From positions 21,169,747 through 21,233,746 of the forward strand of contig NC_064034.1 in the NCBI RefSeq assembly GCF_932526225.1: a stretch of DNA of 64,000 nt. Direction: 5' to 3'. The notes below the pieces were generated by a model. It was not told where the DNA came from and searched no databases. It was given only the letters and a program-made list of their open reading frames with translations. Source of the DNA: Nematostella vectensis (lineage: Eukaryota; Cnidaria; Anthozoa; Actiniaria; Edwardsiidae). Shown in pieces: positions 1-12,300 of this stretch. Within the stretch, counting starts at the first letter, position 1. Each line of letters begins with the position of its first letter. The position numbers and the translations under genes were made by a program.

Positions 1-2850
1 CCAACCCTTTAACCTAAGACTAGTAACCAATTCTTTAACCTAAGACTATCAACCAACCCTTTAACCTAAGACTAGTAACCAACTTCTTAACCTAAGACTA
101 GTAACCAACCCTTTAACCTAAGACTAGTAACCAACCCCTTAACCTAAGACTAGTAACCAACCCTTTAACCTAAAACTAGTAACCAACCCTTTAACCTAAA
201 ACTAGTAACCAACCCCTTAACCTAAGACTAGTAACCAACCCTTTAACCTAAGACTAGTAACCAACCCTTTAACATAAGACTAGTAACCAACCCCTTAACC
301 TGAAACTAGTAACCAACCCTTTAACCTAAAACTAGTAACCAACCCCTTAACCTAAGACTAGTAACCAACCCTTTAACCTAAGACTAGTAACCAACCCTTT
401 AACCTAAGACTAGTAACCAACCCTTAACCTAAGACTAGTAACCAACCCTTTAACCTAAGACTAGTAACCAACCCCTTAACCTAAGACTAGTAACCAACCC
501 TTTAACCTAAAACTAGTAACCAACCCTTTAACATAAAACTAGTAACCAACCCCTTAACCTGAGACTAGTACCAACCCTTTAACCTAAGACTAGTAACCAA
601 CCCTTTAACCCAAGACTAGTAACCAACCCCTTAACCTAAAACTAGTAACCAACCCCTTAACCTAAGACTAGTAACTAACCCTTTAACCTAAGACTAGTAA
701 CCAACGCTTTAACCAAAGACTAGTAACCAACCCTTTGACCTAAGACTAGTAACCAACCCCTTAACCTAAAACTAGTAACCAACCCCTTAACCTAAGACTA
801 GTAACCAACCCTTTAACCTAAGACTAGTAACCAACCCTTTAACATAAGACTAGTAACCAACCCCTTAACCTAAAACTAGTAACCAACCCTTAAACCTAAA
901 ACTAGTAACCAACCCTTTAACCTAAAACTAGTAACCAACCCTTTAACCTAAGACTAGTAACCAACCCTTTAACCTAAGACTAGTAACCAACCCTTTAACC
1001 TAAGACTAGTAACCAACCCTTTAACCTAAGACTAGTAACCAACCCTTTAACCTAAGACTAGTAACCAACCCTTAACCTAAGACTAGTAACCAACCCTTTA
1101 ACCTAAGACTAGTAACCAACCCCTTAACCTAAGACTAGTAACCAACCCTTTAACCTAAAACTAGTAACCAACCCTTTAACATAAAACTAGTAACCAACCC
1201 CTTAACCTGAGACTAGTACCAACCCTTTAACCTAAGACTAGTAACCAACCCTTTAACCCAAGACTAGTAACCAACCCCTTAACCTAAAACTAGTAACCAA
1301 CCCCTTAACCTAAGACTAGTAACTAACCCTTTAACCTAAGACTAGTAACCAACGCTTTAACCAAAGACTAGTAACCAACCCTTTGACCTAAGACTAGTAA
1401 CCAACCCCTTAACCTAAAACTAGTAACCAACCCCTTAACCTAAGACTAGTAACCAACCCTTTAACCTAAGACTAGTAACCAACCCTTTAACATAAGACTA
1501 GTAACCAACCCCTTAACCTAAAACTAGTAACCAACCCTTAAACCTAAAACTAGTAACCAACCCTTTAACCTAAAACTAGTAACCAACCCTTTAACCTAAG
1601 ACTAGTAACCAACCCTTTAACCTAAGACTAGTAACCAACCCTTTAACTTAAGACTAGTAACCAACCCTTTAACCTAAGACTAGTAACCAACCCTTTAACC
1701 TAAGACTAGTAACCAACCCTTTAACCTAAAACTAGTAACCAACCCTTTAACCTGAGACTAGTACCAACCCTTTAACCTAAGACTAGTAACTAACCCTTTA
1801 ACCTAAGACTAGTAACCAACGCTTTAACCATAGACTAGTAACCAACCCTTTGACCTAGGACTAGTAACCAACCCCTTAACCTAAAACTAGTAACCAACCC
1901 TTTAACCGAAGACTAGTAACCAGCCCTTTAACCTAAGACTAGTTACCAACCCCTTAACCTAAAACTAGTAACCAACCCCTTAACCTAAGACTAGTAACCA
2001 ACCCTTTAACCTAAGACTAGTAACCAACCCTTTAACCTAAGACTAGTAACCAACCCTTTAACCTAAGACTAGTAACCAACCCTTTAACCTAAGACTAGTA
2101 ACCAACCCCTTAACCTGAGACTAGTACCAACCCTTTAACCTAAGACTAGTAACCAACCCTTTAACCCAAGACTAGTAACCAGCCCCTTAACCTAAAACTA
2201 GTAACCAACCCCTTAACCTAAGACTAGTAACTAACCCTTTAACCTAAGACTAGTAACCAACGCTTTAACCAAAGACTAGTAACCAACCCTTTGACCTAAG
2301 ACTAGTAACCAACCCCTTAAACTAAAACTAGTAACCAACCCTTTAACCGAAGACTAGTAACCAGCCCTTTAACCTAAGACTAGTAACCAACCCCTTAACC
2401 TAAAACTAGTAACCAACCCCTCAACCTAAGACTAGTAACCAACCCTTTAACCTTAGACTAGTAACCAACCCTTTAACCTAAGACTAGTAACCAACCCTTT
2501 AACCTAAGACTAGTAACCAACCCTTTAACCTAAGACTAGTAACCAACCCTTTTACCTAAGACTAGTAACCAACCCTTTAACCTAAGACTAGTAACCAACC
2601 CTTTAACCTAAGACTAGTAACCAACCCTTTAACCTAAGACTAGTAACCAACCCTTTAACCTAAGACTAGTAACCAACCCCTTAACCTAAGACTAGTAACC
2701 AACCCTTTAACCTAAGACTAGTAACCAACCCTTTAACCAAAGACTAGTAACCAACCCTTTAACCTAAGACTAGTAACCAACCCTTTAACCTAAGACTAGT
2801 AACCAACCCCTTAACCTAAGACTAGTAACCAACCCCTTAACCAACCCTTT
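1..2850. repeat. 26-bp satellite array with higher-order structure
   Basis: About 109 tandem copies of a 26-bp unit whose core reads CCAACCCTTTAACCTAAGAC followed by TAGTAA. The array starts before the window. Common variants are CCCCTTAACC for CCCTTTAACC and AAAAC for AAGAC. A rare variant lacking two bases (GAGACTAGTACC) recurs at 561, 1209, 1754 and 2117, followed each time by much the same order of other variants, so blocks of up to about 650 bp have been duplicated. No gene was seen inside. It is not the metazoan telomere repeat. Confidence 0.97.
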
Positions 2851-3087
2851 TAGCCCTTGATTAGGTCTGATGTTAAGGTGGATTTGTTGTCCTACGCAAT
2901 GATACACTTATTTCTAGCGTGATTGTTGTCCAGCCAATTGGCGAATATTCGCGTTTTATTGAAAACACTGATTTCAATCAAACAGAAGGACGATTTACTC
3001 TTATATACTGTTAAGATGAAAAATTTATGGTACATGTGTTAGAATTTGATACATCACACATATTCTATACTAGCATTATTCCATGAA
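2851..3087. other. Intergenic stretch, nothing recognised
   Basis: Unique AT-rich sequence between two tandem repeats. No ORF, RNA gene or repeat could be supported here. Confidence 0.6.
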
Positions 3088-3232
3088 AGATCCCATAGTA
3101 TAGGACTATATTAGTCTACATAAGCCGTCAGACACACGTCTCAGATCCCATAGTATAGGACTATACAAGTCTACATAAGTCGTCAGATACCTCAGATCCC
3201 CTATAGTATAAATAGGGCTTCATCAGTTGACA
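3088..3232. repeat. Short tandem repeat, about 55-bp unit, three degenerate copies
   Basis: Three diverged copies built around CAGATCCCATAGTATAGGAC and a shared CATAAGTCGTCAG-like end. The third copy is the most diverged. No coding potential is visible. Confidence 0.75.
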
Positions 3233-3419
3233 TAAGTCGTCACCTTACTGTGTATGGTCCATAGTATTACTATCTCATGCTGGGAGCCAACCAGCTATTA
3301 ATCCGTAAACAAGAACACTGCCATCTCATGCTAGCTACATCTCCCTGTGTTGTGTTTAAATACTTCAAGTCCAAAGTTTTTTGGTCAGTTATAGCGCCAA
3401 CTTGAGCTATAGTTAGTTT

Positions 3420-3577
3420 GCTTGTATCCTCGTGATCACATGATAACATGAATGCGGATCGCTTGTGTCCTCGTGATCACGTGATAACATAAATGAGGAT
3501 CGCTTGCATCCTCGTGATCACGTGATAACATGAATGCAGATCGCTTGTATCCTCGTGATCACATGATAAATGCGGGT
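3420..3577. repeat. 41-bp tandem repeat with palindromic core
   Basis: Nearly four copies of a 41-bp unit containing CTCGTGATCACGTGATAAC. GTGATCAC is a perfect palindrome and CACGTG (E-box) is present in some copies. The following bases up to 3851 are unique and show nothing recognisable. Confidence 0.85.
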
Positions 3578-3851
3578 TGCTCCACATGACTGAGATTTTC
3601 AATCTTCCGCCACCTCTTGTCAATAGTTTCCACCAGCTTAACCACTTTCTGCCTTTATTCAAACGAAATAATATGGGTTTTTTTATAATTGGTACGCGCC
3701 TTACGGAGAGGTGGCGTGATGACAAACCATTTCGGTGGCAACGGGCGATTTAGCTAAATCATCGGCGAGAGATCGCAGCATATTTAAAACAGCAGTAAGT
3801 GGGCCAGAAGTGACGAGAGATTACTATTCGCCGCACCTCTGTCGTCTTTTT

Positions 3852-6136
3852 TCGAAGTATTACAGTGAATGACATCTTGGCGTACTCGAAGTATTACAGT
3901 TAAGGACATCTTGGCATACTCAACGTATTACAGTGAATGACATCTTGGCATACTCAACGTATTACAGTGAATGACATCTTGGCATACTCAACGTATTACA
4001 GAGAATGACATCTTGGCATACTCAACGTATTACAGAGAATGGCATCTTGGCGTACTCGAAGTATTGCAGAGAAGGACATCTTGGCGTACTCGAAGTATTA
4101 CAGAGAATGACATCTTGGCATACTCAACGTATTACAGAGAATGACATCTTGGCATACTCAACGTATTACAGAGAATGACATCTTGGCATACTCAACGTAT
4201 TACAGAGAATGACATCTTGGCATACTCAACGTATTACAGAGAATGACATCTTGGCGTACTCGAAGTATTGCAGAGAATGACATCTTGGCATACTCAACGT
4301 ATTACAGAGAATGACATCTTGGCGTACTCGAAGTATTGCAGAGAATGACATCTTGGCATACTCAACGTATTACAGAGAATGACATCTTGGCGTACTCGAA
4401 GTATTACAGAGAATGACATCTTGGCATACTCAACGTATTACAGAGAATGACATCTTGGCGTACTCAAAGTATTACAGAGAATGACATCTTGGCATACTCA
4501 ACGTATTACAGAGAATGACATCTTGGCATACTCAACGTATTACAGAGAATGACATCTTGGCGTACTCGAAGTATTGCAGAGAATGACTTCTTGGCGTACT
4601 CGAAGTGTTACAGAGAATGACATCTTGGCATACTCAACGTATTACAGAGAATGACATCTTGGCGTACTCGAAGTATTACAGTTAAGGACATCTTGGCGTA
4701 CTCGAAGTATTGCAGAGAATGACATCTTGGCATACTCAACGTATTACAGAGAATGACATCTTGGCGTACTCGAAGTATTACAGTTAAGGACATCTTGGCG
4801 TACTCGAAGTATTGCAGAGAATGACATCTTGGCATACTCAACGTATTACAGAGAATGACATCTTGGCATACTCAACGTATTACAGAGAATGACATCTTGG
4901 CGTACTCAACGTATTACAGAGAATGACATCTTGGCATACTCAACGTATTACAGAGAATGCAATCTTGGCATACTCAACGTATTACAGAGAATGACATCTT
5001 GGCGTACTCGAAGTATTGCAGAGAATGACTTCTTGGCGTACTCGAAGTGTTACAGAGAATGACATCTTGGCATACTCAACGTATTACAGAGAATGACATC
5101 TTGGCGTACTCGAAGTATTGCAGAGAATGACATCTTGGCGTACTCAACGTATTACAGAGAACGACATCTTGGCATACTCAACGTATTACAGTTAAGGACA
5201 TCTTGGCGTACTCGAAGTATTACAGTTAAGGACATCTTGGCGTACTCAACGTATTACAGAGAATGACATCTTGGCATACTCAACGTATTACAGTTAAGGA
5301 CATCTTGGCGTACTCAACGTATTACAGAGAATGACATCTTGGCATACTCAACGTATTACAGAGAATGACATCTTGGCGTACTCGAAGTATTACAGTGAAG
5401 GACATCTTGGCGTACTCGAAGTATTACAGTGAATGACATCTTGGCGTACTCGAAGTATTACAGTTAAGGACATCTTGGCGTACTCAACGTATTACAGAGA
5501 ATGACATCTTGGCGTACTCAACGTATTACAGAGAATGACATCTTGGCGTACTCGAAGTTTTGCAGAGAATGACATCTTGGCGTACTCGAAGTATTGCAGA
5601 GAATGACATCTTGGCATACTCAACGTATTACAGAGAAGGACATCTTGGCATACTCAACGTATTACAGAGAATGACATCTTGGCATACTCAACGTATTACA
5701 GTTAAGGACATCTTGGCGTACTCGAAGTATTACAGTTAAGGACATCTTGGCATACTCAACGTATTACAGTTAAGGACATCTTGGCGTACTCAACGTATTA
5801 CAGTTAAGGACATCTTGGCGTACTCAACGTATTACAGTTAAGGACATCTTGGCATACTCAACGTATTACAGTTAAGGACATCTTGGCGTACTCAACGTAT
5901 TACAGTTAAGGACATCTTGGCATACTCAACGTATTACAGTTAAGGACATCTTGGCATACTCAACGTATTACAGTTAAGGACATCTTGGCGTACTCAACGT
6001 ATTACAGTTAAGGACATCTTGGCGTACTCGAAGTATTGCAGAGAAGGACATCTTGGCATACTCAACGTATTACAGAGAAGGACATCTTGGCGTACTCAAC
6101 GTATTACAAAGAAGGACATCTTGGCGTACTCAGCGT
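3852..6136. repeat. 34-bp minisatellite, about 67 copies
   Basis: Tandem 34-bp units built on GACATCTTGGCATACTCAAC with GTATTACAGAGAAT. Two main alleles alternate (GCATACTCAACG and GCGTACTCGAAG), and a GTTAAGG version of the spacer dominates the right end (about 5700-6020). Short ORFs running through it are repeat artefacts. The array ends about 170 bp from the CWC27 stop codon, so the CWC27 3' UTR may run into it. Confidence 0.97.
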
Positions 6137-6309
6137 TTATAACAATAAAACATTTTTGTTTTGTTGTTGTTGCTTTTCTTTTTTCAGAAACACAGATCAA
6201 ATGCTACAGTCGCGGACAATTCCTCTAAAGTTCTATATTGAGTGTGTCTCCAGGAGTAGATGAATAATGGGATTACATGAAGACGTTGCAATTTGTACTG
6301 ACCTGCATT

Positions 6310-9300
6310 CTATCTCCTTTCCCGATCCCTTGACGAATGCTTGCCGTGTCTCCGATCATCCGTCGAATGCTTGTCGTGCCTCCGATCATCCGTCGAATGT
6401 TTGCTGTATCTCCGATCACCTGTCGAATTGTTCGCGCCGTGTCTGCGATCATCCGTCGAATGGTTTCCGCCATATCTCTGATCGTCCGTCGAATACTTGC
6501 TGGATTTCCGATCCTTCATCGATTGCTTGCTCGCCTCCCGTCGTCGTTTGTTGATCGGGTTTCGCGGGTCGAAGATCTCGAATGTGTCCTCATCTTGAAC
6601 ATTCGCATCCTTTACATTTGGCCCGTGAGTCTCACACTTCAGGGCGTGGGACAACCTGTGAAGGTCCCAAGAGTTGTACGATGTAAAATAATAAATAAAA
6701 CTAACACAAAAACAACTATATACAAGCAGGGATGCAAAGTTTCGAATAAAACAAAACAACATTTTCGGGCCCGAGAATTCAGGGTTGCGTTGAGAAACAA
6801 GTTTCTTATTGCGAAGCTGCCTCTTACATACCATCCTGTATCATCATCTTCTTGTTGTTGCACATCCTCAGCCTTGACTGTCTCTGTTTCTTCTTCCTCT
6901 TCTGCCTGTAGAAGTTTTGCTTGGAAATCTTCAAGCAGCGAGAACGTCTATAGAAAGAGTACAGCATGTTTTTTATAGAAAAAAAATTTGTCTTAGGAAT
7001 TCTGGTAGAGGACTTTAACGTGGAAATAGAAATAACCCAGAGAGCAAAAAAGCATAGTTTTAAACCAAAATCAGAATTGTAAGGTTTTCTACATTGTTAA
7101 ATTTTATAAACATCCCATCCTTGTGTGTACTTGCCTGGTCATCTCTCCCCCCCTCCCTTGGCTTTTATTGCACCCTTCTATTCCAATTCTAAACACCCCA
7201 TTACTGTACTTGCCTGGTCATCTCTCCCTCCTCCCTTGGCTTTTATTGCACTCTTCTTGTTCAAGTAGTTCTGCTGCTCTGCATGGAATTCAGCGAGCAC
7301 ACCTGACTTATTTTTCCTTTCATCTAGAACAGAACAACAACTGTGTCAGCAAACAGACAACGAGACAAAGGGAGTTTTTGAGGAAGAACATTGCACGATT
7401 TTATAGCGACTTGACCCAGTGTTCACTCTGTCGCACCATGCATCTTTAGAAACGCTTTCTAGATTTAAAAGGAACTTATTCAGATTCATTATCCAGTGCA
7501 GTGATTTGAAGAAAAAAGAAAAAAAATCTATCAGGGACTTTTTTCAATTAGAACCCTTTTTTGCGAAAAATGTTCTTAAATCTTTACCTGTATGCATGTT
7601 AACCTTTCACAAATATACACTGATGCATTTTCTAAGGAGAATCTCATCTATCCCCTCTACATTTTCTTCATATATGCATGAAATTATGTTTAAAAATGTG
7701 CAATAAAAAGTCATTGCAGTTTTGTTGATAACACATGAATCAAACTTCAAGGCTATCAACTCTAGCTTTTAATCGCTCTTTTAGATCTCTCCAAAAACTC
7801 CCACAAGGATTGCGTTACATTATGACTGGAGAGGATTTTACGAAAAAAAAAATGATATGGACTAGAAATTCGTCCAAGACGTGATATTTATTTTAATCAA
7901 CTAATTTATATGCCATATTATAGTTGCATCCTTGTTATTAATTTTGGTGCATTGGATATTGAATCTGCACAATATGTTTTCCAAGATGAACGGACCATTT
8001 CTGACCCATTATTGCCGAACACTTGTGTTTTTCCAGCAATGTTGTTTACACAAGCTCTTTTTCCTGCTGTAATTTGGAGGTTGATCAAACAGCAAAACAT
8101 TTCTACACCCATCATAGAATACCACATATTGTTCTTGACAATAATGAGATAGTTTTCATGGTTTTTCTACCTTCTTTTTTTTCGGTCTGGTTTTCGGCGT
8201 CAACACGTTTTCGTTTCGCACCCACAAGCTCTTTTTGCAGTCTTCTGGACTCCTCCCGTAGTCTGTGACTAAACAAGAGGAACAAAATAATCTGATGGAT
8301 GTGGTAATTAAATGTCATGGCGTAGCTAAAATAACAAGTATAGAATAAAATAGATAGGAAATATGAGACATATTGTCCAGGATTGATAAGTCAATTATTC
8401 ATTAAGTTACATCAGTGTCTTGTAATATTGGAGGTACACGCTATAAGCGATTGTATGAGGATATCGCGGGCGCAAGCTAGATCTCAGCAGATGCCCCTCA
8501 TTGTCCTCATGCTAATGTACGAGGCTATTGCATACAACCGCTGACCTTATGCGATCACATATTGAATACCTCAAGTTTGCTATGCACATGTGCAGATCTA
8601 GGGGTGAGCCGAGTGGTTCCCGGTTCCCCAATTTTCAGGGTATTAAAATATGATGACGTATAAGGATATCCACAGAAAAACAATGGACCCGGTCCCCCTT
8701 TACATTATTCACACTGTCTGTGTTACGTTTTGTCTGAAGATCCACTAGCTTGACTTGCATCCTCTGCCAAATTTGTGCTCTTTTTCAATTTATTCCTGAC
8801 TTTATCACGCATTTTCTGGTCAAATTTCTCTTCTTGCTGTTAAAAATAAAATAAAGAGTGTTCACATCTCACACCATCAGGGCTGTTTCATATACATGTT
8901 TACAGGTGGCAAAGGATGCATATCATACAATTTCTCATAAGTATCAAATACAATCATGCAATGAAACCAGGGTGGGGACTGGCTCATCCCAGAATAGTTT
9001 TTTGCCAGCTTACAATAGAAAGTATATGGGCAATGTTCAATCATCACTTTGTGTGATTGAGCTACAGATGCAGTTAGGCGATAAATTTGATCTGGTTTTA
9101 ATATACAGAAGATGAAGAGCCCCAATATGTTTGCTTCCACTATCTATGCAATGTACCTTCTCATCATCGCTGTCATCATCACCACTACTGCTGTTCTTTC
9201 TATTTCTTTCCTTTTCCTGAAAAAAAAAAACAATCACAAAACCACCCTTAATCATTTAACCCTATCTTTGAGCTTTATAACACTTTAACTTGTTTAGGAA

Positions 9301-12300
9301 GTAAGCCAATGTGAGAATCATAAAGTACTATTTGGTTGATTAAACAACCAGCATCACAAGGTAATGCTTCATGCACAGAAAAACGTCTTAGTTACTGTAT
9401 GAGGCCAGTGTCATCAAAACTGTGATTGACATATGTCATGGTAAGCATAGAGACACCATGAGTGTACATGACAAAAAACGTCTTAGTTACTGAATGAGGT
9501 CAGTATCAATCAAACCTGTAATTGACATGTCATGGTAACCATAGAGACACCATGGGTGTGATGTCTCTAGGCTAACATACATTGCACTATATCATATTCC
9601 TATAAGGTTAAATACTTGTTCTATCACATGTACTGTAGCTCCAAATAACATTTTCTATGTAATAGCTGTAGTAAGAAAAGGTGTGGCTCTGTACTCTAGA
9701 TTCCTGGGTCTATTGAACAATTTCCCATGGTTTCCCATTTCCTAATATTCGGCAAATGTTGTGGAGTCACGAGGCACAGAGCGCCGAGTGATTCCCCAGT
9801 AGTAAATTTTGTTTATGAGGTGACAAATATTTAGGTGTATAAGAGTACATACCACAAAAAAACAAGGGAAATTTGTTTTCTACAACACAAACACGGAAAC
9901 AGTATTTTACAAAATCAAAACAGCATGCGCTCATTTGAAATGGCATGTTTTCAAGCGCATGCAACCAGTGTTTGCAGCACCCACAGATAAATGAAAATTT
10001 ATCTGAAAATTTATTCTTATTTTTAGTCTCCTTTTGTAAGGATGGAAAAACATTCACTAGAAAAGATTGTGAACCAAATTTCTCGAATTTGAATCAAGGA
10101 CTTTTATCTCTTTCGCTTCAAGTGAACCTGCAAGGATTGTGTGAATGACGGATCCTGTGGGATGTCCTCTGATTTACTATAGCTAACAACCAAACAAACA
10201 AGCAAGATTAAGTGCAAGTGTTGTGGAAATGCTATGAAATAATAACCTCAAACTGATGGATGGGGTCTACCTTGACTGGTTGACTTTCCTGAGGTACAGC
10301 AGCCTCTTTGCTTAGCAGGGGATCATCAAGGATATCATGGCTACTTGCCATTTTCATTTTCTAGTAAAAAAAAAAGAATAAACAGAATCCATTCTCAAGG
10401 AACACAACCAATGAATATAATTTGGGAAACTCTGATACAGCTAGACAAATCTTCACCTTAGAAACTGTTTTAACTTCTTCTTCATCATCTTCTGCTTCCT
10501 CACCAAAGGATAGTAGACTAAAATTTCTGGAAAAAATAATCAGTACAGCTTTAATGTTGTCAAAGTGATGAGAGGGTTAAAATAAAGTGATGGAGAGGTG
10601 CACTAGCACAGTGGTAGAAACAGTGGTACAGCAAGAGGACCAGGGTTTGAGCCCACGTCACATCAACTTGGGAGGAAAAAAATACCTGTCCCTGTGGCAC
10701 CATATTTTAAGTGACAGTTCTTACACACTAACTCATACAAAGACAGTTCTTACACACTAACTCATACAAAGACAGTTCTTACACACTAACTCATACAAAG
10801 ACAGTTCTTTACACACTAACTCATACAAAGACAGTTCTTACACACTAACTTATACAAAGACAGTTCTTACACACTAACTCATACAAAGACAGTTCTTACA
10901 CACTAACTTATACAAAGACAGTCGCATGTTCTTACACACTAACTCATACAAAGACAGTCGCATGTTCTTACACACTAACTCATACAAAGACAGTCACATG
11001 TTCTTACACACTAACTCATACAAAGACAGTCACATGTTCTTACACACTAACTCATACAAAGACAGTCATGTGTTCTTACACACTAACTCATACAAAGACA
11101 GTCACATGTTCTTACACGCTAACTCGTACAAAGACAGTCACGTGTTCTTACACACTAACTCATACAAAGACAGTCACGTGTAAAGTTTGATTGTGTCTTG
11201 CTGTGTAGCTTGCAATGTACAAGTACTAAACATGTCATTCTAGTATAACTCTTACTTGGTTCCTTTCACTTTTGGTTTCTTTTCATGGTTTGCTTTCTTC
11301 TCAGGTTTTCTTTGGTTCTGTCTTGGCTCAATATCATCAAATGGGTTAGACAAAACCTGCAAGGGAAAAAGGAACATTCAAATAAGATTGAGACAGTAAT
11401 CTTCACATGGGAGTTTTTCAAAATCTCAAATTGCACAAGTCGTCTTCAGCGCAGATCAAGAAATCGTATGATTACCTTTTTAATCTCCTATGATTTTGTT
11501 GGTTCATATTTTTTCAATTGTTTGTAAGCCAATCAGCATCCAGTAATATTGCAAAAAATCACATTTATCCGGCAGTTAATTACCTGAAAACTGCACTGCT
11601 CTCAGCCAATCAGTTTCTAGTAACTGTGCCATGTTTTTTAAGTAGGTAAAAGTCAATGTAAGCAAGTGGAACCAGACCACAAACTGTAATGAAAAGCTGC
11701 TCAGGATTTTTAAAAGTTTTACTGAAGATTGTGTGGTTCATTAATACATGTTTCCTAAGCTCTGGCTTCAACAGCTGACCCCAGCACCACTTATCATTAT
11801 GACATCCGGGGTACACGAGGGAGCCGTGACTGATTAGATCATTAATAACAAATCATTAGCCAAACAGCACAATATTGTTACATAAGCAAGCTGTAATTTC
11901 TTTGAATAAGTGCATTATTAGATCTTATCATTATTTCAATCATCATCATAAAGTCCATACCTCAGTTCTGATAACTTTTGGTGGGTAGAGAGGGTGATCA
12001 TTATCATCAACTTCCATGTCAGCCATCTTTATCATGTTGTATATCGTGTTACCCGTAACCTGTTGAGACACAGTGCAAGTTTTAACATGTGTGCTAGGAT
12101 CATGCCAAATAAACATTTTTGTATGGTATTTATCATATTCAAAGCAAAACCCCAGTTTGCCACTTGCAAAAGTTGTTTCATTAAAAACCAACATCAAAAT
12201 CCTGAACCGCAAATAACAGCCTGCAGCCTCTGTATCATGGGCTGACATTGTATTTGTTCTTATAGACCTTGCACTCAGCTAATACCTAGTTAGTGAGCAA

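Noticed and set aside
3200-3240. Second hammerhead at a CTGATGA-like match (minus strand)
   Set aside because: No stem II followed by GAAA, so the match is chance.
1-6136. CRISPR array or telomere
   Set aside because: Units are head-to-tail with no unique spacers, and the genome is eukaryotic. The 26-bp unit does not match TTAGGG.
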